64,000 nt of DNA from NCBI RefSeq assembly GCF_014050525.1, contig NZ_JACGAG010000009.1:51177-115176 (forward strand), written 5' to 3'. Positions 16,242 through 25,451 of this stretch are shown here, one piece after another. Both the position numbers and the translations under genes were made by a program. Each line of letters starts with the position of its first letter. Position 1 is the stretch's first letter. The DNA comes from Clostridium sp. cel8 (GTDB lineage: Bacteria > Bacillota > Clostridia > Clostridiales > Clostridiaceae). The notes below the pieces were generated by a model that worked only from the letters and a program-made list of their open reading frames with translations, was not told the DNA's origin and did not search any database.

Positions 16242-16304
16242 GTATGCATAATTATCATAAATTTGGTAAAAATATTACATATACATAGGAAGGGATGCGT
16301 CATT

Positions 16305-17111
16305 TTGGAAGAAAAATTAGAAGGAAATTTAATAGTAATAGGAGGAGCTGAAGATAAAAAAGGTGATAAAAGTATACTGAAAGAGGTATGCAATAAATTA
16401 GATAAAGATAATGATGTATTAGTTATTGCAACAATAGCTTCTCAAGTGCCAGATCAGCTTGGTAGCGAGTATAATAGTATATTTAAGAATTTAGGAATAA
16501 AGAATATAAAAATATTGAATATAGAAAAAAGAGAAGATGCTTATAAAGAGGAATGTATAGAAAAAATTAAGAATGCTTCATTGGTGTTTTTCACTGGAGG
16601 AGATCAATTGAGGATAACTAGCTTAATTGGAGGCACACCATTATGCCTAAAAATAAATGAATTGTATGAAAAAGGATGTATATTTGTTGGAACCTCAGCT
16701 GGTGCGTCTGTTATGAGTGAAACAATGATAGTTACTGGACCAGATGATGAATCTCCTAAAAAGTGTACATTAAAAATGGCACCAGGCCTTGGACTTATAA
16801 AGGGAGTCATAATAGACCAACATTTTGCCCAAAGAGGTAGAATAGGAAGACTTTTAGTTGGTATTGCTGAAAATCCTGAAAGTTTAGGAATAGGGATAGA
16901 TGAAGATACTGCTATTGTAATAAAAGACAGTGGTGAATTTAAAGTTATAGGATCTGGAGCCGTTTATGTAATAGATGGATCAAATATAAGTTACAGCAAT
17001 GTTTCAGAACAACATCCAGAAGAAGTATTGTCAATTTTTGATGTAAAATTGCATGTACTTAAAGACGGAAATAAGTTCAATATAATAAACAGATTGCCAC
17101 AGAGTAATTAG
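16305..17111 (+). CDS. cphB: Cyanophycinase
   Basis: Serine peptidase of family S51 that cuts the storage polymer cyanophycin (multi-L-arginyl-poly-L-aspartate) into beta-Asp-Arg dipeptides. 268 residues, with IVIGGAEDKKGD at the start, FFTGGDQLRI near 90 and the nucleophile motif GTSAGASVMS near 130; the DQHFAQRGR block follows. I use TTG 16305, reading into LEEKLEGNLIVIGG, because the longer frame from 16218 runs through the preceding terminator and the AGGAAGG site. It is followed at 15 bases by cphA, so degradation and synthesis are encoded in one operon. Confidence 0.88.
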   Translation: MEEKLEGNLIVIGGAEDKKGDKSILKEVCNKLDKDNDVLVIATIASQVPDQLGSEYNSIFKNLGIKNIKILNIEKREDAYKEECIEKIKNASLVFFTGGDQLRITSLIGGTPLCLKINELYEKGCIFVGTSAGASVMSETMIVTGPDDESPKKCTLKMAPGLGLIKGVIIDQHFAQRGRIGRLLVGIAENPESLGIGIDEDTAIVIKDSGEFKVIGSGAVYVIDGSNISYSNVSEQHPEEVLSIFDVKLHVLKDGNKFNIINRLPQSN

Positions 17112-17126
17112 GAGGATTTAATAAAA

Positions 17127-19757
17127 ATGAAAATAGACGATATTAAAGTTTTTGATGGAAGAAATATATATTCACATAAAAGATGTATTAAGATGTGTGT
17201 GGATTTAGAAGGATATAGGGATATCCCTACTAAAGATATAGAAAACTTTAATGACAGATTACTTAAAACTATACCTGAATTAAATGAACATAGGTGTGGA
17301 ATTGATAAAGAACATGGATTTAGAATAAGGTTATACCAGGGAACGTATCTAGCTCATGTTTGTGAACACATTATAATTGCACTTCAAAATATGATTGGCA
17401 TAGATGTAGCTTACGGAAAGTCTAGGGAAATAGAAGGCGACAAGTATTATATAGTATTTCAATATGTTTATAAAAATGTAGGAATACAAGCAGGAAAAAT
17501 AGCAGTGGAGATAATAAATTCATTTATAAACAAAGAAAAATATGATTTTAATAAATCGATAAATTCACTAAGAGATACACTAAGGTATGAAGAAATAGGT
17601 CCTAGTACTGCATCTATAATAGCAGAGGCTAAAAGAAGAGGGATTCCTATTACTAGAATAGGAGATAATAGCGTATTTCAACTTGGATATGGTAAATATA
17701 GTAAAATTATAGAGGCTACTATATCTTCCAATACAAAAGCTGTAGCTGTTGATATATCTTGTGATAAATTGCTTACAAAAGAGATATTAAAAAATCAATG
17801 TCTTCCAGTGGCATTAGGAGATTTGGTAAAAGATGAAGAAGATCTTATTGTAAAAGCTGAAGAAATAGGATATCCTGTTGTTTTAAAGCCTAGGAGGGGA
17901 AATCAGGGAAAAGGTGTATTTATAAATCTAAAAAATAAAAGTGAGGTTATAAGAGCGTATAAGGATTTATCTAAATATTTTACAGATATAATTATAGAAA
18001 AAAATATATTTGGAAATGATTATAGAGTTTGTGTTGTAAATGGGAAAGTTGTAGCGGTTTCTCATCGTATTCCCCCATATATTATTGGAGATGGAATAAG
18101 CACTGTAAAGAAACTAATAGAAGATGTTAATAATGATATCATGAGAGGATATGGCCATGAGAAACCTCTAACAAAGATAAAAATCGATGAGCACCTTATA
18201 GAATATATTGGTAAGAAGAATTGTAAATTAGATAGTGTGCTAAAAAAAGGACAGAAACTTATTTTAAGGGAAAATGCAAATTTATCTACAGGGGGTAAGG
18301 CTATTGATTGCACAGATAGAATATGTAAAGAGAATATAGATATATGTGAAAGAGCAGCTAAAGCCATAGGATTGGATATCTGTGGTATAGATTTATGCTG
18401 CATGGATATAGGTAAATCTGCTTTAAAAAATGGTGCAATACTTGAAGTAAATGCAGCTCCTGGAATAAGAATGCATCATTATCCAAGTATGGGTAAGCCT
18501 AGGGATATATCAAAAGCAATAGTAGATAGTATGTTTGAGAAAGGTAATACTAATATACCTATTGTATCAATTACAGGTACTAATGGTAAAACTACAACAA
18601 CAAGACTTGTTGCACATATTCTTGGAAAAGCTGGATATAAGGTGGGAATGACAACAACAGGAGGAATATATATAAATAATAAATGCATATATACTGGAGA
18701 TACTACAGGATACTATAGTGCAAAGGCTGTATTGAATAATCAAGAGGTTGAAGCCGCAGTCCTTGAAACAGCTAGAGGTGGAATAATAAAAAAAGGTCTT
18801 GCATATGATACTGCTGATGTTGGAGTCATAACAAATATTACAGAAGACCATTTAGGAATAGATGGTATAGAAACTATGGAGGATTTAGCATTTGTTAAGG
18901 CACTTGTTGGAGAAGCGGTAAAAAAAGATGGATATGTAGTAATGAATGCAGATGATTTAGTGAGTATGAGTATAATAAATAGAATGAAAAGTAACATAAT
19001 AATGTTTTCGAAGGATAAATACAATACTATGCTTAGAAATAATATAAACAAGGGAGGATACGGTGTTTATATTCATAATGATGTTATGTATGTTGAAAAA
19101 CAAAATAATGTAGTACCTATAATAAAAGTTAAAGATATAAAAGTATCTCTTGGTGGGAAGTTAATGTATAATGTAGAGAATGCAATGGCTGCCTGTGCAG
19201 CGGCTATAGCTTTAGATATAAGTTATGATAATATAAGTAATGGGCTTAAAACATTTTATGGAAATGCATTTTTTAATCCTGGAAGATTTAATATATATGA
19301 CTTAAATGGAGCAAAAGTTATATTAGATTATGGTCATAATATTGAAGGCTATAAGTCTGTTATTCAGGGAATTAAGAATATTCCTCATAAGAGGTTAGTT
19401 GGAATAATAGGTGTACCAGGTGATAGAACGGATAAAAGTGTTGAAGAAATAGGTAGAATAGCAGGGGAAAGCTTTGATTATATATATATTAAAGAAGATA
19501 AAGATAGAAGAGGTAGAAAGCTTGGTGATATAGCATCTATTTTAAGGAGAGGAGTGCTTAAGACAGGATTTAACATAAAGAAGCTTAGAACTATTTTAGA
19601 TGAAGAGAAAGCATTAGAAGAAGCTTTGAATAATTTAAAAAAAGGAGATATAGTAATAATATTTTTTGAAATTTTAAAACCTCTCCAAAAGCTAGTTGCT
19701 CAAAAAATAAATGAAGAGAAAACAAATAAAATCCAGAGTTCAAAGATTATGGTTTAA
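17127..19757 (+). CDS. cphA: Cyanophycin synthetase
   Basis: ATP-dependent ligase that alternately adds aspartate and arginine to build cyanophycin granules. The 876 residues fit the three-part CphA1 layout: N-terminal domain (~1-160), ATP-grasp domain (~220-480, with YPVVLKPRRGNQGKGVF and LEVNAAPGIRMHHYPS), and Mur-ligase-like domain (~482-876) with P-loop TGTNGKTTTTR and DYGHNIEGY. Both active centres look intact. It is translated from ATG 17127 just after AGGAGG. Its position within the yabG-veg-ispE sporulation neighbourhood suggests a link with nitrogen storage in sporulating cells (inference). Confidence 0.93.
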   Translation: MKIDDIKVFDGRNIYSHKRCIKMCVDLEGYRDIPTKDIENFNDRLLKTIPELNEHRCGIDKEHGFRIRLYQGTYLAHVCEHIIIALQNMIGIDVAYGKSREIEGDKYYIVFQYVYKNVGIQAGKIAVEIINSFINKEKYDFNKSINSLRDTLRYEEIGPSTASIIAEAKRRGIPITRIGDNSVFQLGYGKYSKIIEATISSNTKAVAVDISCDKLLTKEILKNQCLPVALGDLVKDEEDLIVKAEEIGYPVVLKPRRGNQGKGVFINLKNKSEVIRAYKDLSKYFTDIIIEKNIFGNDYRVCVVNGKVVAVSHRIPPYIIGDGISTVKKLIEDVNNDIMRGYGHEKPLTKIKIDEHLIEYIGKKNCKLDSVLKKGQKLILRENANLSTGGKAIDCTDRICKENIDICERAAKAIGLDICGIDLCCMDIGKSALKNGAILEVNAAPGIRMHHYPSMGKPRDISKAIVDSMFEKGNTNIPIVSITGTNGKTTTTRLVAHILGKAGYKVGMTTTGGIYINNKCIYTGDTTGYYSAKAVLNNQEVEAAVLETARGGIIKKGLAYDTADVGVITNITEDHLGIDGIETMEDLAFVKALVGEAVKKDGYVVMNADDLVSMSIINRMKSNIIMFSKDKYNTMLRNNINKGGYGVYIHNDVMYVEKQNNVVPIIKVKDIKVSLGGKLMYNVENAMAACAAAIALDISYDNISNGLKTFYGNAFFNPGRFNIYDLNGAKVILDYGHNIEGYKSVIQGIKNIPHKRLVGIIGVPGDRTDKSVEEIGRIAGESFDYIYIKEDKDRRGRKLGDIASILRRGVLKTGFNIKKLRTILDEEKALEEALNNLKKGDIVIIFFEILKPLQKLVAQKINEEKTNKIQSSKIMV

Positions 19758-19930
19758 TATATTTTTGCATTATAATCTAAATTTTAATAGCAAATCTAGA
19801 GTTTTAATGAGAATTGTAGTAGAATATAACAAGTACAATATAATTAAAAAGTATAGTGAATTATAGTATGTGTCATTATATAGAATACATATTGTAATTA
19901 CATAGATTAAACTCGGATTTGGAGGATAGT

Positions 19931-20773
19931 ATGTTGGTAAAAGCCTATGCCAAAATAAATTTGTCATTGGATGTAGTAGGAAAAAGAGATGACGGATATC
20001 ATTTACTAAAGACTATAATGCAGACTATAGATTTATATGATGTTATAAAAATAAATAAAATAAGTAGTGGAATAGTTATAAATTGCAATAAGGAGTATGT
20101 ACCATCAGATAATAGAAATTTAGCTTATAAAGCAGCGGAATTATTTATTAACACTTTCAATATAAAAAGTGGTGTTAGTATAAATATACAGAAAAATATA
20201 CCAGTATCTGCTGGCCTTGCAGGTGGAAGTACAGATGCAGCTGCTGTTTTGAGAGCTATGCGAGATATGTATAAACCGAATTTAAGTGATAGAGAGTTAG
20301 AAAAAATGGCATTAAAGATAGGAACAGATGTAGTCTATTGTATTACAGGTGGAACTGCATTGTGTGAAGGAATTGGAGAAAAGGTCACAAGAATTTCACC
20401 ATTTAAAAATCATATTTTAGTACTTGTTAAACCTGCTTTTGGTATATCATCCAAGGAAACATATGCAAATCTTGATGTAAACAGGATAAATAAACATTTA
20501 GATATAAAAATGTTAATAAAGATAATAAAAAACAATGACATAGTGAAATTGGGAAAGAATATGAGAAATGTATTAGAAAATGTTACATTGAAAAAACACT
20601 TTATATTGAGACAAATAAAAAAAGAAGCTATGGCTTTAGGCTCAATAGGTTCGCTTATGAGCGGAAGTGGACCTACTATATTTTCATTTTTTAATGATAT
20701 ATTAAAGGCACAAGCTTATTATGACAAGATGAAATGTAAATATAAGGAAGTATTTATAACTAGAACAATTTAA
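19931..20773 (+). CDS. ispE: 4-diphosphocytidyl-2-C-methyl-D-erythritol kinase
   Basis: Cytosolic GHMP kinase that phosphorylates CDP-methylerythritol in the MEP route to isoprenoids. The 280 residues show KAYAKINLSLDVVGKRDDGYH at the start, the glycine-rich ATP motif PVSAGLAGGSTDAAAVLRA near 95, and the C-terminal SGSGPTIFSF. ATG 19931 follows GGAGGA; the upstream TTG 19919 precedes that site. Single gene, flanked upstream by cphA and downstream by a long hairpin. Confidence 0.95.
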   Translation: MLVKAYAKINLSLDVVGKRDDGYHLLKTIMQTIDLYDVIKINKISSGIVINCNKEYVPSDNRNLAYKAAELFINTFNIKSGVSINIQKNIPVSAGLAGGSTDAAAVLRAMRDMYKPNLSDRELEKMALKIGTDVVYCITGGTALCEGIGEKVTRISPFKNHILVLVKPAFGISSKETYANLDVNRINKHLDIKMLIKIIKNNDIVKLGKNMRNVLENVTLKKHFILRQIKKEAMALGSIGSLMSGSGPTIFSFFNDILKAQAYYDKMKCKYKEVFITRTI

Positions 20774-20791
20774 GTATATAGCTTAATATAT

Positions 20792-20846
20792 AATATTAAA
20801 TGGGTATTATAAGAGTTTGTTATTCTTATAATACCCATTTAATATT
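20792..20846. terminator. Perfect 23-bp hairpin after ispE
   Basis: Arms 20792-20814 and 20824-20846 are perfectly complementary around a 9-base loop GTTTGTTAT. No T-tract follows, so it may be a terminator, an RNA-stabilising structure, or both. The arm length is well above that of the other terminators here. Confidence 0.6.
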
Positions 20847-20946
20847 GCAATATTATAAAGACAAACTTAATGAATAACTAAAACTTAAAAAGCAAAGGAT
20901 ATTTATTAGTGTTATCAAAACTTAATTCTTAAGGAAGTGATGGTTT

Positions 20947-22404
20947 TTGAAAGAGATAATCGAAAATTATGTATCTCCTAAAATTAATGAAAATATGGAG
21001 TATGTTAAAAAGTTACTTGATAAAAATTCAGATATGATATTTAGAAACTTCTATATAGATAACATAAAAGTTTCAATTGTTTATATAGATGGAATGGTAG
21101 ATAGAACATTACTCAATGACCTCATGAGAGGTATCATGATAAAAAGTCATCATATAGAGAACAAAAGTGAAATAAAGGATAGAATTTTAACAATTTCTGA
21201 TGTAAAAGAATTTGATGACTTGGAAAAGGGTGTAAATCTTGTACTTGCAGGAGAAACAATGATGTTTGTAGATGGACTTAAGAGTTTCTATATAATAGCT
21301 ACTCGAAGCTGGCCAGCTAGAAGTATATCAGAGCCATCTTCTGAAACTGTTATTAGAGGTTCTAGGGATGGTTTTACAGAAACAATTAGATTTAATACTG
21401 CTCTTATTAGAAGAAGAATTAGAGATAGCAGGTTAAAAATTGTGTCAAATACAATAGGAGTGAGATCTAAAAGTGATGTTGCAATTGTATATATAGATGA
21501 CATAGTAAATGAAACTGCTTTAGATGAACTGAAATCTAGACTTGATAACATAAAAATAGATGCTATTTTAGACAGTGGCTATGTAGAACAGTTAATAGAA
21601 GATAATAAATGGTCTTTATTTCCACAGGTGCAAAGTACTGAAAGACCGGATGTAGTAGCTGCAGCATTATATGAAGGAAGAATTGCAATACTTGTAGATA
21701 ACTCTCCTTTTGCCATAATAGTTCCAACTACTATGCCTAATTTGTTTCAATCTCCAGACGATTACTATCAAAGATGGATATACACCTCTACTGTAAGAAT
21801 TATAAGATTTTTATCTATGATTATATCTGTTATAATGCCTTCTTTGTATGTGGCTGTTACATCTTTCCATACAGGAATAATACCAACAAAGTTTGCATAT
21901 TTTATTGCTGCGTCAAGAGAAGGTGTGCCATTTCCTGCTTTTATAGAGGCTATAGTTATGGAAATTAGTTTTTGGCTTCTACTTGAGGCTACAGCAAGAC
22001 TTCCTAAAGCTATTGGGACTACAACGGGTATAGTTGGAGGACTTATAATAGGGCAAGCGGCAGTTCAAGCTGGTATTGTAAGTCCGATTATGATAATCAT
22101 AGTTTCTATTACAGCAATAACTAGTTTTACTGCTCCTAGTTATGAAATTACTTCCGCATTTAGACTTATAAGATTTTTACTTATAATTGCATCTGCTATA
22201 GCTGGATTTTATGGCATTATGATAGGTTTAATAATAACATTGATACACCTTGTAAAGTTGAGGAGTTTTGGAATTCCATATTTATCTCCTATGGTAAATG
22301 AAAATAAAAATGACTTTAAAGATATGTATATAAGATTCCCTATTCATATGTTGAAAAGAAGACCAAGGTACATGAATACTCAAGATAAAATAAGACAGAA
22401 ATAA
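20947..22404 (+). CDS. Spore germination receptor subunit A (GerA/GerKA family)
   Basis: Inner-membrane A subunit of the nutrient germinant receptor in the spore. 485 residues: a soluble N-terminal half (~1-260) containing RSWPARSISEPSSETVIRG, the characteristic GerA block, and a C-terminal half with several membrane helices (~270-440) including the SFHTGIIPTKFAYFIAASREGVPFPAFIEAIVMEISFWLLLEA segment motifs. TTG 20947 follows AAGGAAGTGAT. It is co-transcribed with the fused B-C subunit 21 bases downstream. Confidence 0.9.
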   Translation: MKEIIENYVSPKINENMEYVKKLLDKNSDMIFRNFYIDNIKVSIVYIDGMVDRTLLNDLMRGIMIKSHHIENKSEIKDRILTISDVKEFDDLEKGVNLVLAGETMMFVDGLKSFYIIATRSWPARSISEPSSETVIRGSRDGFTETIRFNTALIRRRIRDSRLKIVSNTIGVRSKSDVAIVYIDDIVNETALDELKSRLDNIKIDAILDSGYVEQLIEDNKWSLFPQVQSTERPDVVAAALYEGRIAILVDNSPFAIIVPTTMPNLFQSPDDYYQRWIYTSTVRIIRFLSMIISVIMPSLYVAVTSFHTGIIPTKFAYFIAASREGVPFPAFIEAIVMEISFWLLLEATARLPKAIGTTTGIVGGLIIGQAAVQAGIVSPIMIIIVSITAITSFTAPSYEITSAFRLIRFLLIIASAIAGFYGIMIGLIITLIHLVKLRSFGIPYLSPMVNENKNDFKDMYIRFPIHMLKRRPRYMNTQDKIRQK

Positions 22405-22425
22405 GGAATAGAGGTGATGTAAAAT

Positions 22426-24642
22426 ATGCAGGATAAAAACTTTATTAGTAGTTTTGGACTATTTAGCACTATCATAGTAACTGTTATTGGAATTGGAATA
22501 TTCTCTTATCCACAACAGGTAATATCAATCATAGGTACAGATTCCTGGATTATAACCATTCTAGGCGGAATTTTAGTATATATTTTATTATATATTATAT
22601 GGTTTATAATAAAAATGAATGGATACAATAAGTTTTATTTTATATTGAAGAATAGTTTTGGGAAAATTTTAGGAAGTATATTTGCTATTATTTTTATAAT
22701 ATATAATATTATATCTATATCATTTGGCATGAGGGTATTTACAGAAGTAATAAAGATGTATTTATTGGAGAAAACACCTACAGAATTTATATTTATCGTT
22801 ACAATTTTAACTTCAATATATCTTATAACAAGTGGACTAAAGAATGTAGTGAAATTTAATGAGGTATCATTTTGGATAATGTTTGTACCAATAATTATTG
22901 TATTAACACTCACCTTAAATCAAGTTGATTTTAGTAATATACTTCCCGTGTTTATTGCTGATAATCCACATAGATATCTTGAATCATTGAAGACTAGCAT
23001 ATATAGTTTTTCAGGTATAGAGATTATATATGTAATGGCACCTTTTATAAAAAAGAATTTTTCTCCAGCTAAAACTTCCGCAAAAAGTATGATATTTATA
23101 ACCTTATTTTATACAGTTGCAGTTATTATAGTGTTATCTATTTTTTCATCAGGAGAAACTAAAATGCTTTTATGGCCTACAATGACTATGATAACATCTA
23201 TAAGTGTTAACTCTATATTCATACAAAAGTGGGAAGGAATAGTTATGGCTCTATGGATTATGTTTTATTTTACTACATTTTCAAATGTGTATTATTTTTC
23301 TTGTGATATATTGAAAGATGTATTTAATTTAAAAAGTATTAAGATACCTTGTATTGCTTTAGGAGTTTTAATTTATGAAGCTGCATTATATCCTAAGAAT
23401 ATAGCATCTGTATACGATATTGGTAATAGGTACTTTTTAGCACTTTTTGTATTTAATATAATTATACTCCCTATAATAATATTTTTATTCACAAAGTTCA
23501 GAAAAAAATCATTAAAAAGAATAGTGCCATTAATATTAATTTGTGTATTATTTACAGGATGTTGGGATAGAACTGAAATAGAGAATAAAGAGATGATTTC
23601 TATAATTGGGGTGGATTCAGGAGAGGATATAGATAAAAGTGGAGAACAATATTTAAAAAAAATTCATCTCACTTTTGGAATGCCGGATTTAAGCGAACTT
23701 GGACCAGATAAAGGAAAACAGTCAGAGGATAAATATATAGATTCTGAGGGATATTCATTCCAGGATGCAGTTAGCAAAGCTAGACTTAAAAGTAGTAGAT
23801 CTATAAAGTTTAGTCATACAGGATTACTTGTGTTTAGTGAGGACATTATCAATCATCCTGATGTATTTAAACAAGTTTTAGATTATCTCCATAGAGAGCC
23901 TTCTTTAAATAGAAATATGTATATAGTTCTTGCAAAAGGAAGTGCAGAGGAGTGTATAAAATCTAAAACTGATCTTGAAAAGAATGCGGAAACTTATATA
24001 GGTGGATTGATACAAAATGATTATAAAAATAGTCAGGTAATTCCAGTAACTTTAAACGATTTTTTAATTCAAATGAATGAAAATGGTAATAGCCTTTTGC
24101 CGGCAATTGTCATTAATAAAACAAGTAAAACCTTAGAAATTCAAGGATCAGCAGCAATTAAGAATTTTAAAGTTAAGGGATTTTTAAATCCAGAGGAAAC
24201 GGCAAACTTAGAATTGCTTAGAGGTAAGTTAGAAGGAAGTAACAAGACAATATACTTAGATAAATATCCAGTGGATATTGATATTAATAATACTAGCAGA
24301 AAAATTGCTGTAAGTGAGAAAGATGGTAAATTAATATTTAATGTTAAATTGAATATAGAATCTCAATTAAAAGATTATTATTTAGATAAAAAAGTATTTT
24401 CTATTAATAAGTTAAATTACATTCAAAAAAAGTTTAATAGTTCTATAAAAAAGGAATGTGAATATGCACTTGATGTATCCAAAGATCTTGAAATAGATCC
24501 TGTAGGATTTGATAATTATTTAAAAAAGTATCATTATAACATATGGAAAAAAGTAAAAGATAGTTGGGATAAAAATTATAAAAATTCGATAATTGATGTG
24601 GAGGTAGATACGCAAATAAGAAGAATTGGTATTGTAAAATAA
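22426..24642 (+). CDS. Fused germination receptor B-C subunits (GerAB permease + GerAC lipoprotein)
   Basis: One 738-codon frame spans two proteins that are normally separate. Residues 1-~355 are a GerAB-type permease with about ten membrane helices (FGLFSTIIVTVIGIGIFSYPQQV at the start). Residues ~379-738 are a complete GerAC protein beginning CWDRTEIE. Between them lies a hydrophobic stretch ending LFTGC, which is the usual GerAC signal peptide and lipobox with Cys379. There is no stop, no ribosome site and no methionine start at the junction. The C domain could stay tethered by the helix or be cleaved and lipidated. Its neighbour is the A subunit, so this two-gene operon encodes a whole receptor. 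Confidence 0.88.
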   Translation: MQDKNFISSFGLFSTIIVTVIGIGIFSYPQQVISIIGTDSWIITILGGILVYILLYIIWFIIKMNGYNKFYFILKNSFGKILGSIFAIIFIIYNIISISFGMRVFTEVIKMYLLEKTPTEFIFIVTILTSIYLITSGLKNVVKFNEVSFWIMFVPIIIVLTLTLNQVDFSNILPVFIADNPHRYLESLKTSIYSFSGIEIIYVMAPFIKKNFSPAKTSAKSMIFITLFYTVAVIIVLSIFSSGETKMLLWPTMTMITSISVNSIFIQKWEGIVMALWIMFYFTTFSNVYYFSCDILKDVFNLKSIKIPCIALGVLIYEAALYPKNIASVYDIGNRYFLALFVFNIIILPIIIFLFTKFRKKSLKRIVPLILICVLFTGCWDRTEIENKEMISIIGVDSGEDIDKSGEQYLKKIHLTFGMPDLSELGPDKGKQSEDKYIDSEGYSFQDAVSKARLKSSRSIKFSHTGLLVFSEDIINHPDVFKQVLDYLHREPSLNRNMYIVLAKGSAEECIKSKTDLEKNAETYIGGLIQNDYKNSQVIPVTLNDFLIQMNENGNSLLPAIVINKTSKTLEIQGSAAIKNFKVKGFLNPEETANLELLRGKLEGSNKTIYLDKYPVDIDINNTSRKIAVSEKDGKLIFNVKLNIESQLKDYYLDKKVFSINKLNYIQKKFNSSIKKECEYALDVSKDLEIDPVGFDNYLKKYHYNIWKKVKDSWDKNYKNSIIDVEVDTQIRRIGIVK

Positions 24643-24740
24643 TATATTTATAAAAAGATGAATATAACCAAAATATCTGTCAATACTCATTATTAGAAAC
24701 AAAATTAACTTTGATTATAAAATAAGGGGGATTAATCAAT

Positions 24741-25415
24741 ATGAAAAAGTTTTTCCAAATATCTATATTAAGTGTTTTGGTTGTATTCATTATAAATTTT
24801 ACTGTCAGTTCAAATAATTATAATCCAAATAATCAGCAGGATTTGCAACAAAGTATAGCATCTAAGATCATAAGATTCCATGTTATAGCTAATAGTGATA
24901 CAAAATATGACCAAGCTCTTAAACTAAAAGTAAGGGATGCAATACTTGATTACATAGCTCCAAAAATGAAGAATTGTAAAGATATAAATGAATCTAGAAA
25001 AGTGTTATTGGAAAATAATAAATATATCTTATCTATAGCACAACAAGTGATAAACAATGAAGGATATAATTATGGAGTTAAAAGTACATTCTCTAAATTT
25101 AATTTTCCTATAAAAACTTATGGAAACATTACTCTTCCTCAGGGTAAATATGAAGCTTATAGAGTAGTAATAGGACAAGGCAAGGGGCAGAATTGGTGGT
25201 GTGTTATGTTTCCTCCACTCTGTTTTGTAGACATTTCAAAAGGTGAGGCATCTTATGAAAAAACAGAAAGGGAAATGAAAAGTGTATTGAATCAAAAAGA
25301 ATATAATTCAATAGACAATCAAAAGGAATATCTAAAAAATAACGATAATAATTCCTATAAAAAAGTAAAGATAAGATTTAAAATAGTAGATATTCTTAAA
25401 AGTATTAAGTTTTAA
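24741..25415 (+). CDS. spoIIR: Stage II sporulation protein R
   Basis: Forespore-secreted signal that triggers SpoIIGA to cleave pro-sigma-E in the mother cell. 224 residues, with an N-terminal signal/membrane segment (~5-22), then the family blocks IIRFHVIANSDTKYDQALKLKVRDAIL and LPQGKYEAYRVVIGQGKGQNWWCVMFPPLCFVD. It has a strong AAGGGGG site. A TGAATA box at 24659 could be the -35 of a forespore promoter, but the -10 is weak, so read-through from the ger operon is also possible. Confidence 0.92.
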   Translation: MKKFFQISILSVLVVFIINFTVSSNNYNPNNQQDLQQSIASKIIRFHVIANSDTKYDQALKLKVRDAILDYIAPKMKNCKDINESRKVLLENNKYILSIAQQVINNEGYNYGVKSTFSKFNFPIKTYGNITLPQGKYEAYRVVIGQGKGQNWWCVMFPPLCFVDISKGEASYEKTEREMKSVLNQKEYNSIDNQKEYLKNNDNNSYKKVKIRFKIVDILKSIKF

Positions 25416-25451
25416 ATAAAACCTAGGGTTTTATCCCTAAGCTATATTAAA

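Noticed and set aside
22426..24642. Frameshift explanation for the GerB-GerC joint
   Set aside because: A frameshift would leave a start or stop for one partner nearby in another frame; both domains lie in the same frame with continuous hydrophobic coding, so a true fusion is simpler, although resequencing would settle it.
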